This document shows, one piece after another, positions 1 through 7,716 of a stretch of 44,687 nt of DNA (positions are counted from its first letter, which is position 1; each line of letters begins with the position of its first letter). The translations under genes and the position numbers were made by a program. The notes under the pieces were generated by a model, which did no database searches, was not told the DNA's origin, and was given only the letters and a program-made list of their open reading frames with translations. The stretch lies in contig JANRLV010000119.1 of the NCBI GenBank assembly GCA_033762195.1, positions 1 to 44,687 on the forward strand, given 5' to 3'. The DNA is from SpSt-398 sp033762195. GTDB lineage: Bacteria > Bacteroidota > Bacteroidia > Chitinophagales > Chitinophagaceae.

Positions 1-759
1 ATGGATCTCTTCCTGATCGTGGGAGGCTTTGTAAAGGATCGAACCGAATGGATTGGTGATAAAGGAGCCGCCCCAGAATTTCATGGCACCATTTTGCTCG
101 AGTCCAACCCGGTTTACGCTCACCACATGTACGCCATTAGCGACGGAATGGCTGCGTTGAATGGTTTGCCAGGCATTGTATTGTTCGGTATTGGTGGCCT
201 CATCCTGTGAGGTGGCCCAACCAATGGCAGTGGGATAGAATAATATTTCGGCACCCATAAGGGCGGTGATCCGGGAGGCTTCAGGATACCATTGGTCCCA
301 ACAAATAAGTACACCAATCGTAGCAAATTTGGTTTTAAACACCTTATATCCCAGGTCACCGGGTGTAAAGTAGAATTTTTCGTAGTAGGCCGGATCATCG
401 GGGATATGCATTTTCCGGTATTTGCCTAAGTAAGTACCATCTGCATCCAGCACGGCGGTGGTATTATGGTAAAGCCCCTGGGCCCTTTTCTCAAACAGGG
501 AGGCAATGATCACTACGCCTGTTTCTTTGGCCACCGCCGCAAGGCGGTCGGTTGACGGACCGGGTATGGGTTCAGCGAGTTTGAAATGCTCATAATCTTC
601 CACATCGCAGAAATACAGGGAGGTAAACAGCTCCTGGAGGCATACGATCTGGGCGCCCTTTTTTGCGGCTTCTTTTACCTTTTCAATGGCCTTGGAAAGA
701 TTGGCCTCTTTATCGGCGGTACAGCTCATTTGTACCAAGCCTACTTTTACTTTGGTCAT
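1..759 (-). CDS. aguB: N-carbamoylputrescine amidohydrolase (partial, C-terminus beyond left edge)
   Basis: The frame is open from the ATG at 757-759 to the window edge: 253 codons of a family usually about 290 long. It is a nitrilase-superfamily amidase. The catalytic triad is visible as Glu43 (LQELF), Lys116 (YRKMHIP) and Cys153 (LICWDQWYPE). The YFC and DQWYPEASR segments are those of AguB, which converts N-carbamoylputrescine to putrescine, CO2 and ammonia in the agmatine route to polyamines. It is presumably cytoplasmic, as no signal peptide is seen. The usual partner, agmatine deiminase (AguA), would lie to the left if linked and cannot be checked here. A generic carbon-nitrogen hydrolase is the alternative. 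Confidence 0.88.
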   Translation of the reverse strand, partial: MTKVKVGLVQMSCTADKEANLSKAIEKVKEAAKKGAQIVCLQELFTSLYFCDVEDYEHFKLAEPIPGPSTDRLAAVAKETGVVIIASLFEKRAQGLYHNTTAVLDADGTYLGKYRKMHIPDDPAYYEKFYFTPGDLGYKVFKTKFATIGVLICWDQWYPEASRITALMGAEILFYPTAIGWATSQDEATNTEQYNAWQTIQRSHSVANGVHVVSVNRVGLEQNGAMKFWGGSFITNPFGSILYKASHDQEEIH

Positions 760-833
760 GTATGTGGTTTTGCTTGGCGAAATTATCGTTTTTTGGTGGG
801 TTTCACCGCAGGGGACAGGGGAGGGGGGAGGAC

Positions 834-1076
834 GGATGTTGGATGTTGGATGACAGAGGACGGATGACAGATGACGGATGACAGATGACGGAGGGCGGCT
901 ATAGTTTATTTATAAAAAGAAAATGTTCTTGTTCGAGTCGCCAGAGGCGACAAGATAACCGTGCGAGACCAGAGGTCTCGCACAGCCGCCCTCCGCCCTT
1001 CGACTAACATCCAACATCCAACATCCATCATCCGTCATCCGTCATCTGTCCTCTGTCCTCTTTCATCCAACATCCC
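834..1076. repeat. Inverted heptad-repeat array with two central AGA-loop hairpins
   Basis: This fills most of the 375-base gap between two divergent genes. The left arm (834-893) is a 7-bp-period array of ggatgtt/ggatgac variants; the right arm (1006-1076) carries the complementary units. Inside lie a 10-bp arm pair (gagggcggct at 891-900, agccgccctc at 984-993) and two perfect hairpins that share the loop AGA: stem gtcgcc at 937-951 and stem gtgcgagacc at 961-983. No gene is seen here. The region can fold as a branched cruciform. Function unknown. Confidence 0.85.
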
Positions 1077-1134
1077 CCATTCCCCGCGGTAAATTCCCTT
1101 CAAATACAATAATTTCGTCCACAAATTCACCAGC

Positions 1135-1623
1135 ATGGCCATTCGCATCTTCATCACGGGCGGGACATTCGACAAGGAATACAACGAGATCACCGGACAA
1201 TTGTATTTTAATGACACCCACATGCACGACCTGCTGGACATGGGCCGTTGCCGGGTGCCCGTTGAGATCCGTACCCTGATGATGATCGACAGTCTGGAAA
1301 TGACCCAGGAAGACCGGGAATTGATCGTCCACCAATGCAATCAATGTGAAGAGGAAATGATCGTGATCACCCATGGTACAGATACCATGGCGGACACCGC
1401 CCAGGTGTTGGCAGATAAAGTAAAGGATAAAACGGTGGTACTAACCGGTGCCATGATCCCTATTAAATTTGGTAGTTCCGACGGGTTATTCAATCTCGGC
1501 AGCGCCATCGCTTTTGTTCAAAGCCTGCCCAAAGGGGTGTATGTGGCCATGAATGGAAGGTATTTTAAAGCCAATAATGTGAGAAAGAATAAGCAGACTG
1601 GCGTATTTGAAGAAATCGCCTAG
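1135..1623 (+). CDS. Single-domain asparaginase-like protein
   Basis: 162 aa with the N-terminal asparaginase fold motifs: TGGTFDKEY near the start carries the nucleophile-type threonine, HGTDTM at about residues 80-85 carries the second catalytic Thr-Asp pair, and the segment VVLTGAM follows. Type I/II L-asparaginases are about 330 aa with a second C-terminal domain, which is absent here, so this is either a compact variant or a related amidohydrolase. Short single-domain forms are known in Bacteroidota, so truncation need not mean a pseudogene. It has no signal peptide. Its stop codon overlaps that of the convergent toxin gene in the four bases ctag (1620-1623). Substrate uncertain. Confidence 0.75.
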   Translation: MAIRIFITGGTFDKEYNEITGQLYFNDTHMHDLLDMGRCRVPVEIRTLMMIDSLEMTQEDRELIVHQCNQCEEEMIVITHGTDTMADTAQVLADKVKDKTVVLTGAMIPIKFGSSDGLFNLGSAIAFVQSLPKGVYVAMNGRYFKANNVRKNKQTGVFEEIA

Positions 1624-1946
1624 TAATCCCGCAATAGATTTCTTGATCTGTGAATGATATCACGAATTACAACTTTGTCAGAAAATACTTCAAAGGTTAT
1701 CGTCCAGGACAAATAACTTACTTGCCTGACCTCAGATTTTGTAAAAGAGAGATCAGTGTTTAACCGATATGCATAGGGGTTGTGACCTATTTCCAATAAC
1801 TTTCTATACATTTTTCCCCGAAGCTTTTCAGCGGTAAGTGGCCTTTTCTGAATGACTGCTACGTAATTGATGATTTCTTCAATTTGAATTTTTGCTCTTT
1901 TCGATAGCTCAACTTCGACAACTGAATTTCTTTTCTTTCTTCCCAT
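1620..1946 (-). CDS. RelE/ParE-family toxin
   Basis: 108 aa with the ParE-like pattern. An N-terminal helix (SKRAKIQIEEIINYV) is followed by a helix with KLRGKMYRKLLEIGHNPYAYR and a C-terminal strand pair with EVRQVSYLSWTITFEV and VVIRDIIHRSRN. Proteins of this family poison gyrase or cleave ribosome-bound mRNA; which target applies cannot be told. The frame is open farther upstream, but that part is the antitoxin gene read in another frame, so the start is placed at the ATG at 1944-1946. It is translated after the antitoxin gene with an 88-base overlap, a compact toxin-antitoxin order. Confidence 0.72.
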   Translation of the reverse strand: MGRKKRNSVVEVELSKRAKIQIEEIINYVAVIQKRPLTAEKLRGKMYRKLLEIGHNPYAYRLNTDLSFTKSEVRQVSYLSWTITFEVFSDKVVIRDIIHRSRNLLRDY

Positions 1947-2068
1947 TCCCTTATTACTTCTTTTAATGGTCTGGAAGGTGAATTCCAACCCTCTTTTAAA
2001 TGTTGAATAAATTCGTCTCTTGTTAAAGGATAGCCGGGAAGTACCAAGCTTTTGAAGTTTGTTTTCAT
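1859..2068 (-). CDS. Probable antitoxin of the RelE/ParE pair
   Basis: 69 aa, starting MKTNFKSLVLPGYPLTRDEF, with a charged middle (REWEERKE) and a lysine-rich end. It sits directly upstream of the toxin in the same orientation and overlaps its first 88 bases in another frame. The short size, position and PLTRDEF-type helix fit small antitoxins that accompany ParE-like toxins in Bacteroidota; no DNA-binding fold can be assigned by eye. It may also autoregulate from the box at 2073-2080. The function is inferred mainly from linkage. Confidence 0.6.
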   Translation of the reverse strand: MKTNFKSLVLPGYPLTRDEFIQHLKEGWNSPSRPLKEVIREWEERKEIQLSKLSYRKEQKFKLKKSSIT

Positions 2069-2072
2069 AAAC

Positions 2073-2080
2073 CAAAAATA
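2073..2080 (-). promoter_or_regulatory. TAnnTTTG -7 box of the toxin-antitoxin operon
   Basis: On the minus strand the box reads TATTTTTG, matching the Bacteroidota -7 consensus. It lies 4 bases before the antitoxin ATG, implying an almost leaderless transcript. No clear -33 TTTG was found at the usual spacing. Confidence 0.4.
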
Positions 2081-2186
2081 ATCTCTCGCGAATTTTAAAA
2101 AAGACCGGTTTACACGACTCGTATTTTACATCGTAGAAAACTGCTTGTGTTTATCTCGATCTGTTTTACATGCCATTTTTCTTCCT

Positions 2187-2194
2187 ATCTTTCC
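2187..2194 (+). promoter_or_regulatory. -7-like box before helicase gene
   Basis: TATCTTTC is one base from TAnnTTTG and stands 3 bases before the helicase ATG at 2198, the same short spacing seen at several other genes here. Confidence 0.35.
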
Positions 2195-2197
2195 CGC

Positions 2198-4444
2198 ATG
2201 TCTTTGCGGGATAATGACAATAAGTGGTTTCGGTTAGCCTCGGCCCTGGTGAACAATAGCGACCGGCATGTTTTCCTGACTGGAAAGGCTGGAACGGGTA
2301 AGACCACTTTTCTAAAACATATTCAGGAGACCACCTTCAAGAAGTCGGCCGTAGTAGCGCCAACCGGCGTAGCCGCTATCAATGCCGGGGGTGTGACCAT
2401 GCACTCTTTTTTTCAACTGCCCTTTGGTCCCTATGTGCCCGTTCAGGCTGGTTGGAACAGCCAGGCCTCGGATAGCGGGAGCCTGTTCAAGCAGATCCGG
2501 TTCAACAAGGCCAAGCGCGACCTGTTAAACGAACTGGAATTACTGATCATTGATGAAGTGAGTATGGTGAGGGCCGATATGCTCGATGCAGTAGATGCTA
2601 TCTGCAGGCATTTTCGAAAACGTCCCGACCTTCCTTTTGGCGGATTGCAGGTACTCTATATTGGCGATCTTTTTCAGTTGCCTCCTGTGGTGAACGACGA
2701 GGAATGGAAAAATATTCTTTCCCTGCATTACAAAAGCCCTTTCTTTTTTGATGCGCAGGTAATACGTGACGCGCCGCCCCTTGTCGTTGAACTTAAAAAG
2801 ATCTACCGCCAGGATGAAGAAGCCTTTATTCATATCCTGAATCAGATACGGAATAACCAGGTGAACGAAGCAGACCTCGATCGCCTGCATGAACATTTTG
2901 ACCGGAGTTTTGAACCCGCATATGGCGATACTTATATCACCCTGACCACACACAACAATAAAGCTGACCAGATAAACCAACAACAGTTGCAGCGTTTACG
3001 CGGTGACCTGGAGCAATTTCAGGCCGAAGTGGAAGGTGAGTTTGGAGAGAAGTCATTTCCTGCTGACAAGAACCTGCAATTAAAGATCGGGGCCCAGGTC
3101 ATGTTCCTTAAGAACGATAAAGGTGACCGAAGACGATTTTATAATGGGAAACTGGCCACCGTCAACCGGATAGAGCCAGACGCTATCTATGTATCCACTG
3201 GCGATGAACCGGATGATATCAAAGTGGAGCGGGAGACCTGGACCAATATCCGGTACAATTATGACCGCATGGCCGATAAGGTGGAAGAGGAACAGTTGGG
3301 AAGTTTTAAACAGTTTCCACTACGCCTCGCCTGGGCCATCACCATTCACAAAAGCCAGGGGCTGACCTTTGAAAAGGCCATCATTGACGCGGGTTCATCG
3401 TTTGCGGCCGGTCAGGTCTATGTGGCCCTGAGCCGGCTTACCTCCATGAAAGGCCTGGTGCTTTTTTCCCGCATCCATCCCAATGCCATCCATACGGATG
3501 AGCGCGTGCTTGCGTTCGTGAATAAAGAAATGGATGAGGAGGAGATGGAGAAATTGGTGGAAGAAGAACAAAAACGATTTGTGGAACAGTCCCTGATCGG
3601 GTTCTTTCAATGGGATAAACTTACTTCTCTGGTGGCTGAATTTGTGGAAGCCTACGATGACCGGCAGATCCCCGATAAGGAATGGGCCGTTCAATGGGCG
3701 AGGACTTTCTTTTTAAAGATTGTGGAGCAACAACAGGTGGGCGCAAAATTCGCACGGCAGTTGGAAGACCTTATCCATGCTGATCCGGTGGATTATGCTT
3801 TTTTGAGATCCCGTACCGAAGCGGCCGTCAATTATTTTGACCCCATTTTATATCAATTGACTGCTAACCTTCAGGAACATATTGACGCGGTCAAGATCAA
3901 GAAGAAGGTAAAAAAATATACCAACGAGCTTCGGGAGATCAAGACCTTACTCCAGCGGAAACAGTATCAATTGAAAAAAGCCGGGGCATTGGCATCCGGA
4001 CTGGCCGAGCAACAAGCCACGGCTCAATTGATCGATCTGATCGAGGGTAAAAAGCTTATTGCTACGTCTAAAACAGGAGCTCCCCAACCCGAACCAGAGC
4101 CTGTACCGGAAGAAGATAAGAAAGCGCGGCCGCAAAAAGGAGACAGTGCCCGAATTTCACTGGCCATGTTTCAGGAAGGGAAGGACATAAAGACCATTGC
4201 CTCAGAAAGAGGTTATGCCTGGAGTACGATCGAGAGCCACCTGGCTTCCTTTCTCGATACGGGCGAAGTCACGGTGAATGATATTGTAACACCGGAAAAA
4301 CAGGAACGCATCCGGGCGGTGCTGAAAGAAATGGGGGAAACAATTACCGGGACCAAGGAAGTGAAGGACAGGTTACCGGCGGAGTACACGTATGCCGAGA
4401 TAAAGGCGGTGTTGTGGGAAAGAGGGTCTCGGGTTGGAGATTAG
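2198..4444 (+). CDS. PIF1/RecD-like superfamily 1 helicase with C-terminal helix-turn-helix domain
   Basis: 748 aa from the ATG at 2198; an upstream in-frame start would add 17 unlikely residues. Walker A is GKAGTGKT (residues 29-36) and Walker B is LLIIDEVSMV. A UvrD_C_2-type segment with HKSQGLTF and the motif VI stretch YVALSRLTS completes the helicase core. A middle region of charged helices follows. The last 100 residues contain a helicase-associated HTH (RISLAMFQEGKDIKTIASERGYAWSTIESHL). It is presumably an ATP-driven 5'-to-3' DNA helicase acting in replication or repair; the exact role in these bacteria is not established. It is convergent with ompA across the array at 4443-4566. Confidence 0.88.
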   Translation: MSLRDNDNKWFRLASALVNNSDRHVFLTGKAGTGKTTFLKHIQETTFKKSAVVAPTGVAAINAGGVTMHSFFQLPFGPYVPVQAGWNSQASDSGSLFKQIRFNKAKRDLLNELELLIIDEVSMVRADMLDAVDAICRHFRKRPDLPFGGLQVLYIGDLFQLPPVVNDEEWKNILSLHYKSPFFFDAQVIRDAPPLVVELKKIYRQDEEAFIHILNQIRNNQVNEADLDRLHEHFDRSFEPAYGDTYITLTTHNNKADQINQQQLQRLRGDLEQFQAEVEGEFGEKSFPADKNLQLKIGAQVMFLKNDKGDRRRFYNGKLATVNRIEPDAIYVSTGDEPDDIKVERETWTNIRYNYDRMADKVEEEQLGSFKQFPLRLAWAITIHKSQGLTFEKAIIDAGSSFAAGQVYVALSRLTSMKGLVLFSRIHPNAIHTDERVLAFVNKEMDEEEMEKLVEEEQKRFVEQSLIGFFQWDKLTSLVAEFVEAYDDRQIPDKEWAVQWARTFFLKIVEQQQVGAKFARQLEDLIHADPVDYAFLRSRTEAAVNYFDPILYQLTANLQEHIDAVKIKKKVKKYTNELREIKTLLQRKQYQLKKAGALASGLAEQQATAQLIDLIEGKKLIATSKTGAPQPEPEPVPEEDKKARPQKGDSARISLAMFQEGKDIKTIASERGYAWSTIESHLASFLDTGEVTVNDIVTPEKQERIRAVLKEMGETITGTKEVKDRLPAEYTYAEIKAVLWERGSRVGD

Positions 4445-4566
4445 AAGTCGGGAGTCCGAGGTCAAAGGTTCGGGGACCGGAGCCTGATTGCAGGAGTTTG
4501 TAGAAATAACGATTACAAATAAAAATTAACCGTCAACCCCGGACTCCTGACTTCGGACTCCCAACT
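4443..4566. repeat. Inverted short-repeat array between convergent genes
   Basis: Units resembling gtcgggagtccgaggtc on the left (4443-4477) face complementary units (ccccggactcctgacttcgg) on the right (4532-4566) around an AT-rich centre. It begins inside the helicase stop codon and ends 2 bases before the ompA stop, so it could act as a bidirectional terminator. Confidence 0.7.
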
Positions 4567-4568
4567 AA

Positions 4569-5432
4569 TCATTTTCTTTCCAGCAACTTAAAGAACTGAT
4601 CCAATTGCGGTAAGATCACAATACGTGTACGGCGGTTGGTCGCTTTTCCATCCGGCGTGCTATTATCGGCGAGTGGTTTGTATTCACCACGACCGGCAGC
4701 CGCCATTTTAGAAGGATCGATACCATATTCATTTTGCAGTACTCTCACTACAGCAGTGGCGCGTTTTACGCTCAGGTCCCAGTTGTCCAGCAGGATACCA
4801 CTCTTGTACGCCACATTATCCGTATGCCCTTCTACCATGAATTCGATATCGGGTTGATTCTTTAACACCTGTGCTACTTTTCCCAATACGACATTCGCTT
4901 CTTTGGTGATATCATATTTACCAGTTTTAAACAGGAGTTTGTCAGATATGTCGATGTACACAACCCCTTTATCTACCTTGACATTGATATCTTCATCTTC
5001 CAGGTTGCCGATGGCGCCTTTCAGGTTCATCACCAAGGCCATGTTCAAAGAATCTTTTCGGGCCATGGATTGCTGGAGTGTTTGGATATAAGAATCTTTG
5101 GCGCCGATATTTTCCAAAGATTTTTTGATGCTTTCCGCTTGCTGGCCGGTGATCACCGACAGGTCCTGGAGTTGTTTCAGGGCCTGGGTATTGTTTTCTT
5201 TCAAAAAGGCCACTTGTTTGTTCAGTCCATCGATCTCGGCGATCATGGAGGCATTGTTGTTAGCCAGTTCGTTTTTCTCGGTTTCGCAGTCTTTCAAACT
5301 CCCCTGAAGGGTAGTATACGTTACATTCAGTTTTTCATACTGTGCCTGTGCGTCCAGCAGTTTCTTTTTGCTTACGCAGGAAGTAAATACCAAGGCAAGA
5401 AGAGGAAGCCCTAACCAAGTTATTTTTTTCAT
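4569..5432 (-). CDS. OmpA-family peptidoglycan-binding lipoprotein
   Basis: 287 aa. The start is the ATG at 5430-5432, which gives a lipoprotein signal ending LVFTSC with Cys19 as the lipidated residue. Residues about 22-140 are a long coiled coil (repeated Lys/Glu/Gln-rich heptads). The C-terminal 120 residues are an OmpA domain: FMVEGHTDNVAY, a NWDLSVKRA helix, AAAGRGEYKP and TNRRTRI, with the Asp and Arg that bind diaminopimelate in this family. It presumably tethers the outer membrane to peptidoglycan. It is divergent from the lysozyme gene, another wall-active protein. Confidence 0.88.
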   Translation of the reverse strand: MKKITWLGLPLLALVFTSCVSKKKLLDAQAQYEKLNVTYTTLQGSLKDCETEKNELANNNASMIAEIDGLNKQVAFLKENNTQALKQLQDLSVITGQQAESIKKSLENIGAKDSYIQTLQQSMARKDSLNMALVMNLKGAIGNLEDEDINVKVDKGVVYIDISDKLLFKTGKYDITKEANVVLGKVAQVLKNQPDIEFMVEGHTDNVAYKSGILLDNWDLSVKRATAVVRVLQNEYGIDPSKMAAAGRGEYKPLADNSTPDGKATNRRTRIVILPQLDQFFKLLERK

Positions 5433-5501
5433 TTTTTTATATTTAATTAAATAATGTTGGTTGTAAAACAAAGGTAGGGTATTTACCTCTGTGTATTCCG
5501 T

Positions 5502-5519
5502 GTCCCGAGGCTTCGGGAC
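5502..5519. repeat. Perfect 7-bp hairpin in divergent promoter region
   Basis: gtcccga-ggct-tcgggac lies between ompA and the lysozyme gene, next to a segment (5495-5503) complementary to the acacggaat motif found again at 39059-39067. No U-tract follows, so it is not a typical terminator. Confidence 0.5.
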
Positions 5520-5573
5520 TGTGAGAGAAATCCTAATTTCCCACATAAAACACCAGCCACAGAAGGAGTTGTT

Positions 5574-5581
5574 TATTTTTG
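5574..5581 (+). promoter_or_regulatory. TAnnTTTG -7 box of the lysozyme gene
   Basis: TATTTTTG matches the Bacteroidota -7 consensus 9 bases before the ATG at 5591. No convincing -33 element was seen. Confidence 0.45.
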
Positions 5582-5590
5582 CCCGCCACT

Positions 5591-6382
5591 ATGTCCAAGA
5601 AGAAGAAAAGCACCCGCGGCCGAAAGAAGGCCATGTCCGCCGCCCTGATCACAGGGTTGATCCTGGTTGTGGGGGCCCTGGCCTATTTTGGATATGAGTG
5701 GTGGAAGTTCAGGCGTTCGCGTTTTGTTACCTATCCCGAATTTGGTATTCCTATACCTCATCCTTACTCCATTCATGGTATCGATGTGTCCAAATACCAG
5801 GAGAATATTTCCTGGGAGTCGGTAAAGGCGATGGAAGTAGGGCCTATTCGGTTGCAGTTTGCCTTTATAAAAGCTACAGAGGGCATTGGCAATGTGGACA
5901 GGCACTTTAAGCGTAACTGGAAGAAAAGCCGCGAAGCCGGGATCACCCGGGGGGCCTATCATTTTTTTCTGGCCACAAAGGATGGCAAACTGCAAGCGCA
6001 GAACTTCATCAAGCGGGTAGACCTGGAGCCAGGTGACCTGCCGCCGGTACTTGATGTAGAACAGACCTACGGGGTAGCCAATGCGGTGATCAAAAGGGAG
6101 GTAAAAGAATGGCTTCAGGTGGTGGAAGGGTATTATAAAGTAAAACCCATTCTCTATACCAATGTGGATTTTTACAATCGCCAGTTAGGCGCTGATTTTG
6201 ATGATTACCCACTCTGGATCGCCCATTATCTCCAACCCAATAAACCCCGTATTGAGCGCGACTGGGCCTTTTGGCAACACAGCGAAACCGGGCGTGTAAA
6301 CGGCATCTTCTCCAAAGTTGATTTCAATGTGTTTAACGGAGATTCAACCGATTTTGTCGAACTCTTGTACAAAGCCAATTAA
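5591..6382 (+). CDS. Glycoside hydrolase family 25 lysozyme
   Basis: 263 aa from the ATG at 5591. A basic N-terminus (KKKKSTRGRKK) and one hydrophobic segment (about residues 15-38) act as a signal anchor. The GH25 domain follows: HGIDVSKYQ with the catalytic-site Asp, AFIKATEG, RGAYHFF, and PPVLDVE with the proposed acid Asp/Glu pair. The C-terminal WAFWQHSETGRV and VDFNVFNG segments are typical of the fold. GH25 muramidases cleave the N-acetylmuramic acid-N-acetylglucosamine bond of peptidoglycan. It is probably held at the inner membrane facing the periplasm, for wall remodelling. Confidence 0.9.
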   Translation: MSKKKKSTRGRKKAMSAALITGLILVVGALAYFGYEWWKFRRSRFVTYPEFGIPIPHPYSIHGIDVSKYQENISWESVKAMEVGPIRLQFAFIKATEGIGNVDRHFKRNWKKSREAGITRGAYHFFLATKDGKLQAQNFIKRVDLEPGDLPPVLDVEQTYGVANAVIKREVKEWLQVVEGYYKVKPILYTNVDFYNRQLGADFDDYPLWIAHYLQPNKPRIERDWAFWQHSETGRVNGIFSKVDFNVFNGDSTDFVELLYKAN

Positions 6383-6452
6383 GTCGAACATCTGGCTGGG
6401 CTTATCCTTATCTTGCAGTCAGGGAATTGTTCCCTTTAATCAACCACCGCCT

Positions 6453-6701
6453 ATGTCCTCCGGGATGGAGCCAGAGATCAAATTACATTTCCGCAAAGTA
6501 GGATACTCCTTTTTTGCCGGATTGATCTGGCTGCTGGTCAATGTGACCGCGGGGCTTTATTTCAAACTGGCCATTATTGAAAAGCATATCCGTCTGGGCA
6601 ATATTCTTTTCTATGTATGGTTTCTGGCCAGTATTGGCTTTTTGCTGTATTATTTCTTTCGTACCTGGCGACTCTTTTTCAACTTGAATGGTCGGAAATG
6701 A
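6453..6701 (+). CDS. Small two-helix membrane protein, function unknown
   Basis: 82 aa from the ATG at 6453 (a second ATG at 6465 is possible); residues encoded upstream are lysozyme gene sequence in another frame. Two hydrophobic helices are visible (about residues 20-39 and 49-70) separated by KLAIIEKHIRLGN. It lies 70 bases after the lysozyme gene in the same direction. The last 23 bases overlap the convergent gene at 6679-7101. No family recognised. Confidence 0.6.
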   Translation: MSSGMEPEIKLHFRKVGYSFFAGLIWLLVNVTAGLYFKLAIIEKHIRLGNILFYVWFLASIGFLLYYFFRTWRLFFNLNGRK

Positions 6702-7101
6702 TCAGCCATTTGCCATTGATCTTTTGGATCAGGAGTGTATAATGCCCGGTGGCATCACCAATGGTGCGTTTGAGGTACCATTTTCCGGTTACGGAATAAA
6801 AATTCTTCGAGAGCTTTTTTAGTTGGATCACGGTGGAGGTGAAATCACCCATGGCGGCTTTATTGGGGTATCCCTTTTTATAATTATCAAGGGTATTCTG
6901 CCATCCATAGGTTACCCCGGATTTTCCAATAAACATAAGGGAGTCATTTTTCCAATAGCCTTCCATAAAGGTGACGAGGTCGGCATTGTTCCAGGCGACT
7001 ACCTGGTCATCGAGGAGTTTGTAGATGGCTTTTTCGTCTTTCGACTGACTAAAAGATACCATTGAAGTGGCAAGCAATAGAAGCGTAAGTATCCGGCGCA
7101 T
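6679..7101 (-). CDS. Secreted SnoaL/DUF4440-like (NTF2-fold) protein
   Basis: 140 aa. A cleavable signal (MRRILTLLLLATSMVSFSQ) is followed by a cone-shaped NTF2-like domain: an AIYKLLDDQVVAWNNADLVTFMEGYW helix pair, then strands ending KWYLKRT and HYTLLIQKINGKWLIISDHSS. The pattern is that of DUF4440 proteins, which are often periplasmic in Bacteroidota; no catalytic activity can be assigned. The start at 7099-7101 is set by the signal peptide. The gene precedes a long hairpin array on its upstream side. Confidence 0.75.
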   Translation of the reverse strand: MRRILTLLLLATSMVSFSQSKDEKAIYKLLDDQVVAWNNADLVTFMEGYWKNDSLMFIGKSGVTYGWQNTLDNYKKGYPNKAAMGDFTSTVIQLKKLSKNFYSVTGKWYLKRTIGDATGHYTLLIQKINGKWLIISDHSS

Positions 7102-7130
7102 GTGGTTTTTATTTATTGAAAGATACAAAC

Positions 7131-7255
7131 TTCCTTTGTGCCCTTCGTGCACCCTTCGTGCCCTTTGTGCCTCCTTTGTGTCCTTCGTGTCCTCCTACGC
7201 AAGTCGGGCGTAGGAGGACACGAAGGACACAAAGGGGGCACGAAGGACACAAAGA
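7131..7255. repeat. Repeat array with 27-bp perfect stem
   Basis: Units of the type ccttcgtg/cctttgtg run from 7131; 7174-7200 is exactly complementary to 7208-7234 around a 7-base loop (aagtcgg). More complementary units continue to 7255. It lies between two minus-strand genes, downstream of merC and upstream of the DUF4440 gene, so it could end merC transcription. Confidence 0.85.
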
Positions 7256-7265
7256 ATACAGTGGA

Positions 7266-7640
7266 TTATACGTTGCAGGCTGCTTTCTGGCAGGAGCGCC
7301 AGTTGAGGTAATGCGCTGAAATGATCAGGATTACTGCCGGGAATAAGAACCAGTACTGATATTGGTGATAAAACTGTTTCAATACCAGCAACCCGATACC
7401 AGCGGCAAAAAGAAATACCGGATAGAGCCGGTGGTGGTGCTTGAGATACCCATTCATCAGAGAATAGGTGCCAATGACAAAGGCCAACCCGATCATCCCG
7501 TTCTCAAACCACGGGTTGTCTATGATATTGATGCCAAATAAAGGCAGGGTACTTGTTAATAAAGGCAGGAAGGCACAATGAATGGCGCAGGCTACCGTCG
7601 CAGTTACCCCAAAAGCATCCCAGTTGATCCTAAAATTCAT
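7266..7640 (-). CDS. MerC domain membrane protein
   Basis: 124 aa from the ATG at 7638-7640. The first helix carries CAIHCAFLPLL, the cysteine motif of MerC mercuric-ion transporters. Four hydrophobic segments are seen in total, and the C-terminus has a further Cys pair (SCQKAAC). MerC carries Hg(II) through the inner membrane in mer operons, but stand-alone relatives in Bacteroidota are common and no merA, merP or merR is present here. It is divergent from the SCO1 gene, and a Fur-family gene follows that, suggesting a broader metal or thiol role. Confidence 0.8.
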   Translation of the reverse strand: MNFRINWDAFGVTATVACAIHCAFLPLLTSTLPLFGINIIDNPWFENGMIGLAFVIGTYSLMNGYLKHHHRLYPVFLFAAGIGLLVLKQFYHQYQYWFLFPAVILIISAHYLNWRSCQKAACNV

Positions 7641-7688
7641 GAAGGGAAGCAAAGATAAGGTAATGCAACGAAGTTGCGAAATTTGTAT

Positions 7689-7696
7689 TATTTTTG
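7689..7696 (+). promoter_or_regulatory. TAnnTTTG -7 box of the SCO1-fur unit
   Basis: TATTTTTG lies 20 bases before the SCO1 ATG at 7717, in the 76-base gap shared with merC. No clear -33 TTTG was found. Confidence 0.4.
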
Positions 7697-7716
7697 TACC
7701 GATTTTTGCAACATAT

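Noticed and set aside
4636..5414. Plus-strand open frames opposite ompA
   Set aside because: They are antisense shadows of a clear lipoprotein gene with no domain of their own.
6318..6452. N-terminal extension of the small membrane protein into the lysozyme gene
   Set aside because: It would overlap the lysozyme coding end by 65 bases and add non-hydrophobic residues; the ATG at 6453 is better placed.
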